DNA of 64,000 bases from Azolla caroliniana (taxonomy: Eukaryota; Polypodiophyta): NCBI GenBank assembly GCA_043228905.1, contig JBHGNT010000001.1, positions 6,758,001-6,822,000 of the forward strand. Reading direction: 5' to 3'. Of this stretch, positions 37,813-50,245 are shown piece after piece; position 1 is the first letter of the stretch; each line of letters opens with the position of its first letter. Below the pieces are notes generated by a model. The model did no database searches. It had not been told where the DNA came from and saw only the letters and a program-made list of their open reading frames with translations. A program made the translations under genes and the position numbers.

Positions 37813-38103
37813 TTACACAATGCACACTACATATCTTTTCAACCAATACCCAACAACACATAATCGTTTACAGACCCGCATGATATTTAATTTCCCAATA
37901 GCACATCCAGAGAGAGAATTAGCATGTCCAAACAGACATTTTGCGCTCTCGATCAGCAGTGATCTCTTGGCAGAATCTTTGCTAGATAGCAAGGTCTTTT
38001 GAATGGATGAGATATGAACTTTGAACACACCTCCAAGAACTTTTAGTAATCCATCAACATAATCTTGAATGTGGATTATTCCCATCTCGGACATGTAGCT
38101 CAA
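37813..38103 (-). CDS. Unrecognised 96-codon ORF (possible exon)
   Basis: A frame reads MGIIHIQDYVDGLLKVLGG, then VHISSIQKTLLSSKDSAKRS and ESAKCLFGHANSLSGC. Composition is protein-like and less biased than neighbouring frames. A TTTTAG acceptor-like site lies just upstream on the minus strand. No domain is recognised and no partner exon could be found. It lies downstream of the PPR gene and could belong to its 3' untranslated region. Confidence 0.2.
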   Translation of the reverse strand: MSYMSEMGIIHIQDYVDGLLKVLGGVFKVHISSIQKTLLSSKDSAKRSLLIESAKCLFGHANSLSGCAIGKLNIMRVCKRLCVVGYWLKRYVVCIV

Positions 38104-38815
38104 AAATGCTAAAATAACGAAAATAAAATTTCAAGATACCTTTTTGGAAAGTTATCCATTAGTACGAAATATACTTTTAACATCAAGAATGTACACTTCT
38201 TTAAGGGTTCCCACAACCATCAAAATGAAGATACATAAATACACCAAGTCCCTGCTTTACATAGCAGGGGAGCAATCCATCTCAATGGTTTAGTACTTAT
38301 CAGGGCTTCCAAGCATCACATAAACACTATTCTTTATGTTACAATGTGATCTTTGTATCAGCTTCTTTTATCCGAGTATATCTCAAGATGTATTATAATT
38401 CTCTGGTTCAATCTCCTCTCCTCTCTTCTCTGTCTCACCAACTCCACACTCTGTGAAAATGGTTTGCATTGTTGTCAGATGTCCTATTTGACCTCCAAGG
38501 ATGATTACAAAATCTGTATCTCTCTCTCTCTCTGGTGGGGGGGTGGGGGGGGGAAATATACAAAATTTAGCCTCAGCTCTCCTACATGCTCAATCCAGTA
38601 TTGTTATCAAGAGCATCGAAAGTTCCTATATATTCCATCCTGCATAGACATGGCTGTGCATTTGCAGGTACATGAACACACAAAGTTGGATGTACTCTTG
38701 AAGGAATTGGAATCACCATGAATAATTTATTTTCCAGTCTTCCAGCATGAATCTTTCTCGTCACTCCACAAACATCGCCCCATGTAAAGAAGCAAATAGA
38801 TTATGCAAAAATCTT

Positions 38816-40960
38816 TTAGCATGACAATGTAGACAAAAGCTTGGCTCCTTGAATGAGCCCTTTAACAAGAATATCATGAATTGTGATGAAACTCTCTCTG
38901 CGAATAATTCTCAATCTTTGTTGCTGTGATAATCTATCTTTTGGTGGCTTCATACAGTCATGAAACTTCTCCAGATCTCCTATTTGAAGGTAGACCCATG
39001 CCATAGTCCATAATGTCTCTGGAAGTGGCATTATTCCAGCCTCCCTCATACTTGTAAAGATTTGCATAGCTGACATGGTATTACCCGAGTGACTGTATGT
39101 TTTTATGAGAGACGTAAAGCATCGAGCGTCTGGATTGCCGCCACATTCAATATAAGAGTGGAAAACGTAATGTATCTCGTCAAATTTCCCAGCCAATCTC
39201 AACATATCCATGAGCAAAGTACATGACGAAGCCTCTAGAACATAGCTTTCTTGCAGCATATTTTCTAGCAAGAAAATAGCTTTTTCGTGCCATTTTGCAA
39301 GAGAATAAGCATCCATCAAAGCCGTAAAAGTCTCTTGATTAGGAGGCTCTGATATAGAGTCTTTCATGTAGTTGAATACCCACAATGCAGCTCCCGCATT
39401 CTTAGCAATGGAAAAATCTTTGATAATAAAATTGAACGTGATAAGAGAGAACTTAGCACCTTCTTCTCGCATTTCAATCAGGAGCGAGCGAAGAGGTGGA
39501 AACATGTCATTTCTTGAAAGGATTCTCAACATTGTTATCTGGTTAAAAAGGTCATGTTTCAGACCTTGTTCCAAGGTTAGCCAATGAAAAAATTTCCATG
39601 CGATAATTGGCTTTTGGATGCGCCTCGATAACACTTCATAGATTGTCTCATGGGTCCACTTGATTTTTGCTTGTTTAAGGGCCAAGACGGTCAAGGGATT
39701 CCATGTTTTTAGAATTTTTTCCATGTGTAAGTGACTAGGATTCTCTCCACCAAGATTCCTTCCACTAAGATTCTTTCCACTAGCACCATACAACTCGGAG
39801 CCTTCTGTAGACAGGTATCCAGATGCAACTTTTTCCATTAGTTCTTCCTCTGAAAGCTCAGGCCACACTTCTTTGCCAAATAATAAAGCTTGTTTCTCCC
39901 CACATTCCTCATAAATTCTCCTGATACCATTGCAAAATGGGTAACCAGGGCGATCACATACAAATCGCAAGTGCTTACTGAACTTCTTCAACACCATGAC
40001 ATTACTGAGCTTAGCATGTGCTACCATCAGGGAAGCATATGAAATCATAGTTGGAAACATATCGATTTTTATCATGTGCTCAACAATTGCATCAGCATCA
40101 TCTAACTTGCCAAATTCTACAAGATGGTCAATAAAGATCGATACAGTTCTTGGGTTTGGATCAAGCCCAGCGTCTATCATCTCGGAGAAATGCTTGATAG
40201 CTTCATCAAACCTCTTTGCTTTAGCATATATATCGATCACAGATGTCCATAATGAGGCTGACGGCTTGATTTCATCATTCTTTGCATCTTCCCAATAAGA
40301 CATTACTCCATCAAAGTCACCACCACATGCTGACCAATACATCACATCACGGTACAACATGGAACGGATATTACAACCTGAATGTCGCACCTCATCGAAC
40401 TGATCTCGCATTAGGGAGAATTTTCTGGATTCCCCTAGAGCATCTATGAATGCATGATATGTTCTAAAGTCATGAAAAAAACCTTGTGTTTTGAGCCAAT
40501 TGAAGAACTGTATGGCTACTTCTATTTGAACTGTTTTTATGGCTTTTATCACCACATGGGCATTCATGGATGATAAATAGAATTTTAATTCTCTCTCTGT
40601 TTCTTCACACCATTGACTCTTACAAAGAATTTCACATACCTTACCTATTGTTTTGGACTCTCCAGAACGCCATGGTAGGTACTCTTCTTCATCCTTTGCT
40701 TCCAAGGAGAAATTGCGCCTTGACACAAGAGACGTTCTCCTTGAAATATTACATAAACAGCAGCTGCATTTAAAACCTAATCCTACGTCGAACACCAACT
40801 TATTTACATGTTTGCTTGCATTTCGATGCACATGGCAAGCTCCTTGTGAGAGAACTTTGTGACGATGAATTGACGTTGAGGCCTCCATAGCCGAAGGACC
40901 ATTGATAAAGGAGGAAACCCTACACAGAAACAGAGTAAAGTTTCCCCTGTTCTTGCCCAT
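38816..40960 (-). CDS. P-class pentatricopeptide repeat protein, two-module, 714 residues
   Basis: An intronless frame starts at ATG 40960; a second ATG at residue 25 (MEASTSIHR) is an alternative. The Arg/Ser-rich N-terminus (ISRRTSLVSRRNFS around 75-85) looks like an organelle transit peptide, although I cannot decide between mitochondrion and plastid. About eleven P-type ~35-residue PPR motifs can be read, for example SASLWTSVIDIYAKAKRFDE and DARCFTSLIKTYSHSGNTMS. They fall into two blocks, residues ~150-340 and ~480-690, each preceded by a similar helical segment (VAIQFFNWLKTQGFFHDF in the first, IIAWKFFHWLTLEQGLKHD in the second). A Gly/Ser-rich linker (NLSGRNLGGEN) lies between. P-class PPR proteins bind organellar RNA and act in stability, splicing or translation. 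No SMR or DYW domain is present. Confidence 0.9.
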   Translation of the reverse strand: MGKNRGNFTLFLCRVSSFINGPSAMEASTSIHRHKVLSQGACHVHRNASKHVNKLVFDVGLGFKCSCCLCNISRRTSLVSRRNFSLEAKDEEEYLPWRSGESKTIGKVCEILCKSQWCEETERELKFYLSSMNAHVVIKAIKTVQIEVAIQFFNWLKTQGFFHDFRTYHAFIDALGESRKFSLMRDQFDEVRHSGCNIRSMLYRDVMYWSACGGDFDGVMSYWEDAKNDEIKPSASLWTSVIDIYAKAKRFDEAIKHFSEMIDAGLDPNPRTVSIFIDHLVEFGKLDDADAIVEHMIKIDMFPTMISYASLMVAHAKLSNVMVLKKFSKHLRFVCDRPGYPFCNGIRRIYEECGEKQALLFGKEVWPELSEEELMEKVASGYLSTEGSELYGASGKNLSGRNLGGENPSHLHMEKILKTWNPLTVLALKQAKIKWTHETIYEVLSRRIQKPIIAWKFFHWLTLEQGLKHDLFNQITMLRILSRNDMFPPLRSLLIEMREEGAKFSLITFNFIIKDFSIAKNAGAALWVFNYMKDSISEPPNQETFTALMDAYSLAKWHEKAIFLLENMLQESYVLEASSCTLLMDMLRLAGKFDEIHYVFHSYIECGGNPDARCFTSLIKTYSHSGNTMSAMQIFTSMREAGIMPLPETLWTMAWVYLQIGDLEKFHDCMKPPKDRLSQQQRLRIIRRESFITIHDILVKGLIQGAKLLSTLSC

Positions 40961-41003
40961 AACAAGTTTAGTTTGATGAATGTGTCAGCATTTGTATGCA
41001 TCC

Positions 41004-41250
41004 ATCCCTCTCCTTCAAATGAAGGCATGAAGAGAAAAACTTGGAAAACGAAGCAATCCCTCTCCTTAAATTGAAGGCATCAAGAGAAAAACTTGGAAAA
41101 CATGGGAATATCGGAGAGAGTGATGAAGTTCAAGTTCTTTACTCGCTCATGTCTCCATGTCGACAAGAGCTATACCATGAGGGAGTTCTTTACTCGCCTA
41201 TGTCGATGAAAGTTATACCACATGGAGTTCTTTACTTGCCCTTCTCTAGG
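41004..41250. repeat. Tandem duplications upstream of the P-class PPR gene
   Basis: A 52-bp unit beginning ATCCCTCTCCTT is present twice (41004 and 41056). It is followed by about three ~43-50-bp units beginning GTTCTTTACTCGC (near 41135, 41188 and 41229). They lie 45-290 bp upstream of the ATG, in the leader or proximal promoter. Confidence 0.65.
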
Positions 41251-42941
41251 ATAATCAATGTAACTGAGTGCATGGTTAGCCGGAGGATAGGTGTAACCTA
41301 GCAAATAATTCAATAAAAAGTGATAGTTGGTCAGTCAACCAAAAAATATAGCTTTAATGGCAGCCTACGAATATTGCCCATGGTAACATAGACATACATG
41401 ATCGTATAGTGATTCATCTTGTAACATGACCCATTGTAACATTACTAAGCAAACATCTTTGTGTTTAGCTCTATGCTTCTCTATTTGATGAGGAAAGACT
41501 TAGGGGATTGATTGGCATGCAACATTTAAATCGTTTGATGGCACTAATCATCATGACCAACCAATTATTCTAGTTAGTTCCTAAGTACACACATCAAAGC
41601 ACAATCTGATGAAGAGTACACCTATATAGTTACAAAGGATAAGTGAGACACGAGCAAATTGAAATGTACTAATCAAAACTTACAATGTTAACCTAAACTA
41701 TAACAATTAACTTTCCAAATTCTTCATGCAGATCATTTGCAATTCAATTTGATATACGTCCCTAATTCCTCCTAAACAATAGCGCTCCCTTCAAAATACC
41801 ACATCAATTGCATCCACTAATTTGCACACATATCAATAGCTATTCTAAGACACTAAAATATGCCTACGTACTAGTAACATAACAGCAACTTTACTAGGAT
41901 CTACATAATGGCATCTCTTAAAATCTTGCACATTTCAAACACACCCTTAAGGTTTTCCCAGAAACCATGTCTTTGAAAACAATTGCCATATTTTGAGTGT
42001 CATTGACTTTCATAACAGATTAAATGCACCGAGCTTGTCTATCAATATTGCAAGCTACAAAATTCTAATTTTTATAAATCGTTAATCAAGGAAACAATCT
42101 CTTAAATTAGTCACTAAACAAGATTAAATAGTAATTAGTATGACTATTTAACTATCAGTCAAAAACTCTTATCAGTTTGGTCTAACCAATTGTCCAAAGG
42201 TAGCTTGGCAATTCTACCAGAGTCCAATTGTCCACAAAAACCATGCAAATAAAATTGGAAGAAGCGTGTGCAGACAACCAGCAATAATTCATGAGTATAA
42301 CAGTAGAGCAACAAATAGAAATCAAAGAGCTTAAAGCACTCTTTTTCAAGTTCAATACGGGTCTTGATATATAACAGCAAATTTGTTTAGTAAAATATGT
42401 TGCCATACATAAAAAGGACATGGCATTAATCATATATGCTACAACCATCATATATTGTAACTCCCTACATTGAAAGTACAGGTCAATCCTAAAGACTTCA
42501 TATGACTAAAGAAAACAAAGATCAATGTGGTTCACCTACATCACCATGTCTGTTCTATAACAGGGGTTGGGGTTTATATTCAGCCTTCTGTGTTATATTC
42601 ATCAACCCATTCTCCAATTGAATCAAAAAGTTCCATGGTGTCTTCACTTTCCAATGGGACTTTCAGAAAAAACAACACGGCATGTCTATAACAGACACAA
42701 AAAAGGCTCTCTATCAATATAGGAAGGCTTCAAAAGAAAGAAAGAAACACCATGCCATGAAGCAATGAGACAGTGACATCTCATTGTTGTCACAATCTCA
42801 TCGATCATAACAATGTGAATTTGGTTTTTTTCATTCAGGATGGATGGATGGATGGATGGATGTGATTTTGAATCACAAGCAAAGTGCAAAAGAACAATGA
42901 TGTTATAGCCTTTTTCTGCTCTACATTCCATTTAACACTTT
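41251..42941. other. Intergenic and probable 3' untranslated region of the HUA1-type gene
   Basis: No gene is visible. A (GGAT)n run at ~42839-42862 lies about 80 bp past the HUA1-type stop codon, probably in its 3' untranslated region. Confidence 0.5.
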
Positions 42942-45900
42942 TTAGTAGTGTGTGTAGACTTCGCCAACCTCAAGCTGATCTGATTTGCCAGCCTCAGCTA
43001 TTGCTTTTGCCGCCGCTTCACCAGGAGGAGGATGATCAAATTTGCATGTTAGTGCATATTTGCAAGTTCCCGTCTTCATGTAAAACGGGCAAGCTTGCTC
43101 ACCCTGAACCATGGAAGATAAGTTTAAAACACATGTATAATACCACATCGTATATGCCATGGAAATATCTTAAATAATATTAATAGTACATAGTAAAAAA
43201 TCACATGGTATATGCCATCAAATATGTTAAAAATGTGGTAAATTGCATATGGTATATGCCATCAAATATGTTAAAAATGTGGTAAATTGCATATGGTATA
43301 TGCACAGAAATATGTTTAAAATGTAAAAAAATATGGTTCATGACATAGAAATATGTTAGAAAATGTACAAATCACAGCATATATATGATTTTATAGAAAA
43401 GATGAAACCCAACAAAAAAGTAGCATTACCTCCCGCCTTGGATATCCAGCAAGTGTAAGTTTGACAGGGTCTACTTGTGCAGCCTCTTTTCTCCCAAGAG
43501 GATGGTGAAATTTGCAGGTGGTTGCAAATTTACAAATACCTGTCTTCATGTAGAACTGAAATCAAGATTACAAACATTATATTAGATTTGCATCTTTTTT
43601 AGTTGCACAATCTATTGTTTCAAAAGAAAATTGTTGTGTAATGTCATTAACATATGTGAGAAGCGGTTATAATTTTTATTTCTAATTTCAATCTTTCATA
43701 CTAAGAAAATGGTACTCAACCTGTTTAGATAAACTTTTGATAAATTAACTAGATGATCTGGTAGATAAATTAATCTTTTAAAAACTAGTAAGAGATAAGA
43801 CTAGACAAAATGCTTCAAAATGGTGGGCAAGAAACTACAATTATAAGAGCAAATTCATCATAAACCAGTGCTTTTGCAAAATAATGACGTTTTTGTTTCT
43901 TTGCTTTATCAATGACAACGCAACGAGCAAAGATATATAAATTTCTGGGACTTAGTACCGCGCATGCAGTTTCACCAGGCCGTTGAGGGAGCATTGCAGT
44001 TTGCATTAAAGACTGCAATCCGAAATCTGTAACTGGTAAACTCATCCCATATTCTGAAAAATTCTGAAACAATAATAATAAACAATTTTCAAGCTCATTA
44101 TAAAAATCAGTTATGAGTAAAGCACATAACATGAGAAACTCTCGAAATAAATGATAAAGAAATCAAGCATATTTAATATCGGAGCGGAGGAAAGCATGTC
44201 ACATTTCTGAAACTTACCCCAGGGAAAATTGAATAATTCCCATAAGCTCCAGGTAATGTGCTCAACACACTTGTTTGATTTTGTGTTCCTATAGTAGACA
44301 TGCTTGCTGTGATGTGAATGCATAACTAAAGGTTAAATTAGATACATGAAAACCTACATATATAATACGAAAGACGTAAGTTACCGTGTATATACAAACA
44401 CATTATATATGTTATGGGGAACAGTTTAAGTTATCCCACGGTACCTGGCTTTTCTGGATGATTGTAGCGACAAGCCGATCCAAATTTGCAGCTGAAGGTT
44501 CGTAATAAATCAAGCAAAAGAGACAAGACCCATCATCCAAACATCATTGGAAGGAACACAAACAAAACGTACTTATGTTCTCTAATCCATAATAATACAA
44601 AAATACTGAGTAAAATATGTAAGTGTTTACACGGCAGTACCTCCCAGTCTTCATGTAAAAGGTGCACTCAGTTTCACCCTGTAATACATTAAACACAAAG
44701 CATGTAAGGTCAAAAAACATTCAAAACGTTTCATCACATAATACAATCAAATAACAATCCGTTCATCTAAATCAAATTAAATTTATATACCGATCACCTT
44801 CTAGACACTTTCACGAGTTAAACCAAAACTTTGATAATCTCTTGCAAGTTAAACCAAAATTCCAATGAATTGTAAAAGTTTGCAGATGCTTACAGGTCTA
44901 ACAGGCAGGCCTTTTGCATTAAATGTAGAAGCAGGCTTCACTGATCCATTTTCACCATGATAATCACCATTAGTTACTATCGAAGAAGAAAGCTTTGTAG
45001 TTGTATAAGTTTTTGCCACGTCTTCATTAGTTCCTTTGTCTTCAGGGTGATTAAACTTGCATTTGGATCCAAATTTGCAAATTCCGGTCTTGACATAGAA
45101 CTAGAGGAGCATAAAAGCTTGTTACATAACAAAGATAAGAAAGAAAATGATTGTAAAGGGAATATCAATAGAAGCAGATAGAAAAGCTTACTGAACAGTC
45201 AGGCTCCCCTGAACGTACTGGCAACACTTCAGATTTACTGGTAGTTGTGGTCGCCTATGCACATCAATGTATCAAAAAAGTGATAATAACTTATCCAAGA
45301 TCAAACAAAGGGAATTCAGTTATTATGAAGGGAGTTTGCAAATTCCAGCAAAAAGAACCACAAAGACAAATGAAGCTTGATAAATTAAACAAAATTTCAT
45401 TCAGAAAGTGACTCAAAATGCAAAAACCAAAAGTCTAACTAAGGGTGATTAATTGAGGACTGCATCTCTCTCTCTCTAAATGTTGACAATTATTCCATCC
45501 TAGTCAATTGTTAGGACAAGAAAAGTAGACAAATCATGCATTAAAGAAAGAATTGATAGAGGCATAAGAAATATCAAAGGAACATTGGTAAGAGGAATAT
45601 CAATGGCTTGACCTGTCTATAGCACAAAGACGTGTTAATGTTAGCATTCATTCAGCAGCGTTTGTTTCAAGTTTTGATCTTATACAATCTATTATGTATT
45701 CCTACTTACCATAAGCTCCCCTCCAAAATCAATCTTAATTACTTTCTTTCATGTTATTCCTTCCACCATGTCTTCACTAGTTCAACACGTTGTCAAGCTC
45801 TTTAATGTTTTTCATGCGTAATATCCCCCTCTATTATATCATCAATACATAGAAGGTATATTATATAGTCAAACTGTCAACGTATACTCTCTTACTATAA

Positions 45901-47949
45901 GTAATTTTCCATAATTGATCTTAATTATTTATTTCATTTTTATCTTCCCTTTTTCAAGATCTTTCATGCCTTCATCCAGAACATCTTCAACATAAATTTT
46001 TATATCCTGCTCTATTACATGTTCCAAGGACTTTGCATTGCCTTCCCATTTATCATCATCAACATGATCCACTTTTGCATTGTTGTGAACATATTCACCA
46101 TATTCAACACCTAAAACACATGTTTTTTATGCCCTCGAGAACCTCAAATACACTAAAAATTTCTAAATCGTGTAGATCTTTGTCAATAAAAATTACTCAA
46201 GAGGGATAAACTCACATTGCTATCATCACAAATACCATGAAAAGCCTTATATCTCCATATTTCTTCAAGATGTCCCCTTTCTCCTTGTGGCTCAAAAATA
46301 TTGCTAAAAAACATCTTGATAGACCTTCATCAAGACCGCTAATATCTTCAGCATAAGATTCACCTTCACCGTCATCATCTATGGTTGCTGCTTCTATACC
46401 ATGTTATCATCACACATATCAGTTTGTGTACCCATAAAACGCTTTATATCTCTGTTTATCTTCAGCATGATCTCTTTTCATCTTGCAGCTCAAAAATATT
46501 GCTAAAACATCTTGAAAGACCATCAAGACCATCAATATCTTCACCATAAGATTCACTTTCACAACCATCATCTGTGGTCGCTTCTTCTATACCATATTCT
46601 CATCACAAATAACTTAAAATGCACTGCCTACTTGCCACATCCAAGATTATCGTCATTCATGCCCAAGCTTAACCATTAGATTTGTATGTATCTTCACCGC
46701 ACTGTATTAAAGTCTTCTATATGGGCTTAAAACCATCAAATCTCCAACAATTGACTTGATTTAGGCCCAAACACAGAATTTAATGGCATCTATACACCCG
46801 TTGAGGAACGGTGTATGTTAGAACTTACTATAGTGAAGTCTGACCACTTCATATGCTACAATATACATGAAAAGTTTGAAGTTTGCTTTCAAACTTTAAC
46901 ATAACGAGGTCAACAAACAGTTTACTCCTAAAACAGATTCCTCCTAAAAAAGAAACTGAAGAGGAAATATGCACACAGATTCAATGCATTGAATAATTTG
47001 TAGCACAATTGGCTTAACTGAACAATGATTTTAAACAGACAATAATTAGAAGTAAAAGAGAAACCTTGAGGAAACGTAATAATACGGCAACAATAAAATG
47101 AAGCCATACAAACATAAAATTCATGAGCTTTACATAATCTTTACACCATAAGACTATCATCACAGTCAAGATGCATAGAAGAATGAAAATCAATGAGGTT
47201 CTATTGTGCTACTCGCATCTCAGAGTCAAAACATAGTTGTATACTTGAAAAACGAACAATCTCACCTTAAGATTTCATGCACCATGAAAGCTAGGAAAAA
47301 GGAAAACAAGAAAAAAATTACAGACACAAGAGAAAAACTGTCTAGAGGGGAGAAAAAGATAAGTCTCCCAAAGCAATGGGGGCAATTAGGACAATCTTAT
47401 AATTAAATGAACTTACTACCATTCCTACCAAGAAACTAACAATTATATTGGATCAACGGTGTGGGTTGGATATTACGTAGCTTTTTCATAATAGAAAACA
47501 CGATTTAACAAATTACAATACACCATATATAGACAAGCTGAAGAACTAGATGTATGAATCCAAACCCTTGATAATAATATAAAAGGAAAACCTTCGAATT
47601 AGACTATAGTGTGGTAAAATGTATCAGAAAGATAATGCCTTCAAAAGGACAGTAAAAGTAAGTATAAAATGCGTTCAGAAAGAAGATAAGAGTAGATGGA
47701 ATCCTTGTCTTAAAAGTAAGTGTATGTGAACATGTATATATAAATGAGGTATTATAAGAGTATGAAGGGTTGCACCTCCTTCCAGTCTGGGATGCCACCA
47801 GCTGGGACCCACGCGGGATGATCATACTTGCACGTAATTCCGTAGCTACACATCCGTGTCCTCATATAAAAAACACAATCTTTTTCTCCAGGTCTTTGAG
47901 GATATATAGGGAGCATCGGAGCCAATTCGAATCTAGCCCTCTTGGACAT
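42942..47949 (-). CDS. HUA1: HUA1-type CCCH zinc-finger RNA-binding protein, five fingers
   Basis: Coding exons: 47961-47776 (ATG at 47949), 45254-45192, 45100-44894, 44678-44641, 44491-44445, 44306-44218, 44063-43959, 43555-43430 and 43103-42942. Spliced in frame they give 336 residues. Five C-x8-C-x5-C-x3-H fingers start at residues 25, 78, 153, 240 and 288. Diagnostic HUA1 strings are [35 protein letters not shown] and [10 protein letters not shown] at the C-terminus. Arabidopsis HUA1 (At3g12680) is a nuclear RNA-binding protein that promotes correct processing of AGAMOUS pre-mRNA with HUA2 and HEN4. As I remember it, it has six fingers; the one between fingers 2 and 4 seems absent here, and I found no CCCH-like exon in the 2.5-kb intron. 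Introns split fingers 2 and 4 at the same place, one residue after the first Cys. A noncoding first exon ending at 50246 carries a TGA in the coding frame, which supports ATG 47949. Confidence 0.88.
43140..43345. repeat. 44-bp tandem repeat in the last HUA1-type intron
   Basis: Two identical 44-bp units (ATGGTATATGCCATCAAATA onwards, at 43205 and 43249) are flanked by more diverged copies on both sides. Confidence 0.8.
45255..47775 (-). other. 2.5-kb intron with coding-like acidic remnants
   Basis: This intron lies between fingers 1 and 2. Two tandem ~200-bp copies (about 46200-46405 and 46405-46615) read on the minus strand as [20 protein letters not shown] (continuing ~35 codons more without a stop) and [21 protein letters not shown] third open stretch at ~45925-46115 reads [15 protein letters not shown] ... 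[15 protein letters not shown] to a stop, preceded by TTTTAG. The frames are conserved between copies, pointing to a former coding sequence, either a cassette exon or an inserted element. I recognise no family. Confidence 0.4.
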
Positions 47950-47961
47950 TGCATCCCCAGA

Positions 47962-50245
47962 CTTTACCAAAAAGTATAATATATATGTGTCTTTGATTAT
48001 CATATAATTAAATTTTAGATTTAATATCAATGAGTTATTCATATTCATCATAAAATAAACGCATGCAGAATAAGCATAAATAGTTAATACAGAATACGGA
48101 AAACCATCCATGTTTGTTGAAGTATATGCATGAGAGATTGGGCACAAGTACATGAATATACCACCATAAATTACCATAGTAGAATTACCATCATAACATG
48201 ATAGAGAGATATTGTATATATCGTCACACGCAGTATCCAGCAAAGCCCGTGCGATTATTATGTACCAATGCAGAAGAAGAAAAACAAAAGCAGACAAAAA
48301 ATGAATGTCAGATAATTATATATAGCTGATTTTTTAATCAAATATACCATAACTACTGGTATAATATGATGACAGAAGGTTCAAACGATGCCCAAATTTT
48401 AATAACTCTGATACTTAATAATGCACTTCAAAATATTAAGAAAAAACTCGGCCAGAGAGAAAATAGATAATAGAGTCTTGATGAAAATCAAAACCTCGCT
48501 CAAATCTATACCATATCGGTATTTTCATATCATCACTGGAAGGAATATTAGATGATAAATACCAAGGATGCAAAATGCACCTTCAAAATACAATAGTCTC
48601 AGCCCAAGGTTCCAAATCATTTTTTTCTCGTAACAAATTTGTTGTACTTTTGAGCACAAGAAGGTATCATATACATAGATCAATAGTAAATCAATCTCCT
48701 CACTGAAACCTTTGATAAAACCGCTTAAATCAATAGTTCAAGCTTAAAATGATACGTTAAAGAATTTTATTAATATAATGCAATTCAAAAGAATAGCATA
48801 ACTCTCAGCTTGGAAAGAGAATTGGTAAGATGTAACTGGAGAAAACATTCATGCTAAATATATTTATGATTATAGAATGCACTTTAAAGCACTGATTTAC
48901 AAGATGGTATCATGGTTCATGATATATAAACCAACAATAGATTGATCTCATCACTAGAATTCCATGAGACATCCATCTCTTAATTAACTATATTGCATAA
49001 GATCAAATTTAAATATTATAATTCTCTGGTGAACTTTTCTTAACCATGTATAAACTTGAGGAACGATTTTGGAATTTATATGAAAGCATGCACGAGTTCT
49101 TTTTAGCATTCTTTCTTTTGTAGTTAGAAAAATCTAGTTCTTCTATTCAGTTAACATCACATTTTCCAGACTAAATGAGCATGAAAGAAACCCAAACCCA
49201 ATACGGTTTCATTATTCATTAAGAGAATGGAAAACGTTTTATAATTTCGGGTTTCAAGTTCACAAATAGAAAAAAGATGTTCCTAGACAATTACGGTTTG
49301 AGCCCACGAATTGAAAAGACAAACTAAACCATTAGGGTTTTTATTGTTTACACAGAGAAAGGACACACAAAGTAACTTTTTATCATCTAAAATTTCAACT
49401 TCACAAATAGAAAAAGAGATATTTATTGGCTTCTGGATTTTAACCACTAATTGAAATTAGTTTCTTTAAACATTTCGGGTTTAACCACAAACTTAGCATA
49501 GCTATCGCTTAAATCCTATATGTTTAAAGGTTTAAAGGTTTCGACCTCTACACATAACAGAGCTTTTTACCTTTTTGGGTTTCGACCCAAGTTTTTTTAC
49601 AGCATTTGGGGTGTCAATCTCTACATAAGAAAGAGCTTTTAGTCATCTAGAATGTTAATACGGAAAACAGAATAGAAATTCTTTCTCGTTTAGAATTTCA
49701 ATCTAGAAACGTAACACGGATTGTTTTTAACATTTAGAGTTGATCTCACAAACAGAGTATAGCTTTTTTATTGATTAGCGTTTGCTTGCGACTAACAGAA
49801 AACATACGAGTGGCACATTTAATGTTTTATGTTAGCGTTTCAGCCCACAAACAAAAACGAAAGAAACGCCCTTCCTTTCATCATTTCGGGTTTCAAACAT
49901 CAATAAAAATAAAACCAAAGGAGGAACACATGACAACGCAGAAAATGAAGAAGATAATTACAGACTTTTGCCAGGGTTTCTTTTGTTTTTGTTTTTTTTT
50001 TGAAGAGAAGAGAGACTTAGGGTTTCTTGTGAGGCAGTAGAGAACACAGTTTGTTTGTTTTTTTTTAAAAGGAAAACATAAGAGAAAGTAGAATAATTAG
50101 GTTTTCTCAGGTCATGTCTTCTGAAAGAAAACACAGAAATAAAGAAAGAGAAAAGTGTCGAAAGACAGCAAAGTATAAGGGATTTTCTTAGAAATCGAGA
50201 GAGAGAGAGAGAGTGAAAGAAGGGGGGGGGGGGGGGGAGATGAGC
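47962..50245 (-). other. First intron (5' untranslated) of the HUA1-type gene
   Basis: The donor AAG|GTATGC lies at 50246/50245 and the acceptor GGTAAAG|TCTGGG at 47962/47961. The donor is followed within eight bases by a run of 16 C on the sense strand (plus-strand G16, 50222-50237). No extra coding exon is apparent. The acceptor is purine-containing and not the strongest kind. Confidence 0.55.
49180..49910. repeat. Degenerate 60-80-bp array in the HUA1-type first intron
   Basis: Roughly ten diverged units combine TTTCGGGTTTC(A/G) with CACAAA(T/C)AGA(A)AAAG-like words, for example near 49250, 49320, 49385, 49480, 49560, 49600 and 49740. Length and sequence vary, as in the array of GPCAT intron 1, but the unit is unrelated. 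Confidence 0.5.

Noticed and set aside
38353-38721. 122-codon plus-strand frame with a Gly run
   Set aside because: It contains a CT microsatellite and a G-run, with no domain and a biased composition. It probably lies in the 3' flank of the PPR gene.
47750-48297. 181-codon frame containing the first HUA1-type finger as a complete protein
   Set aside because: Its first ~110 codons are AT-rich intron read in frame, and its end passes the donor at 47776. Only 47961-47776 is exon.
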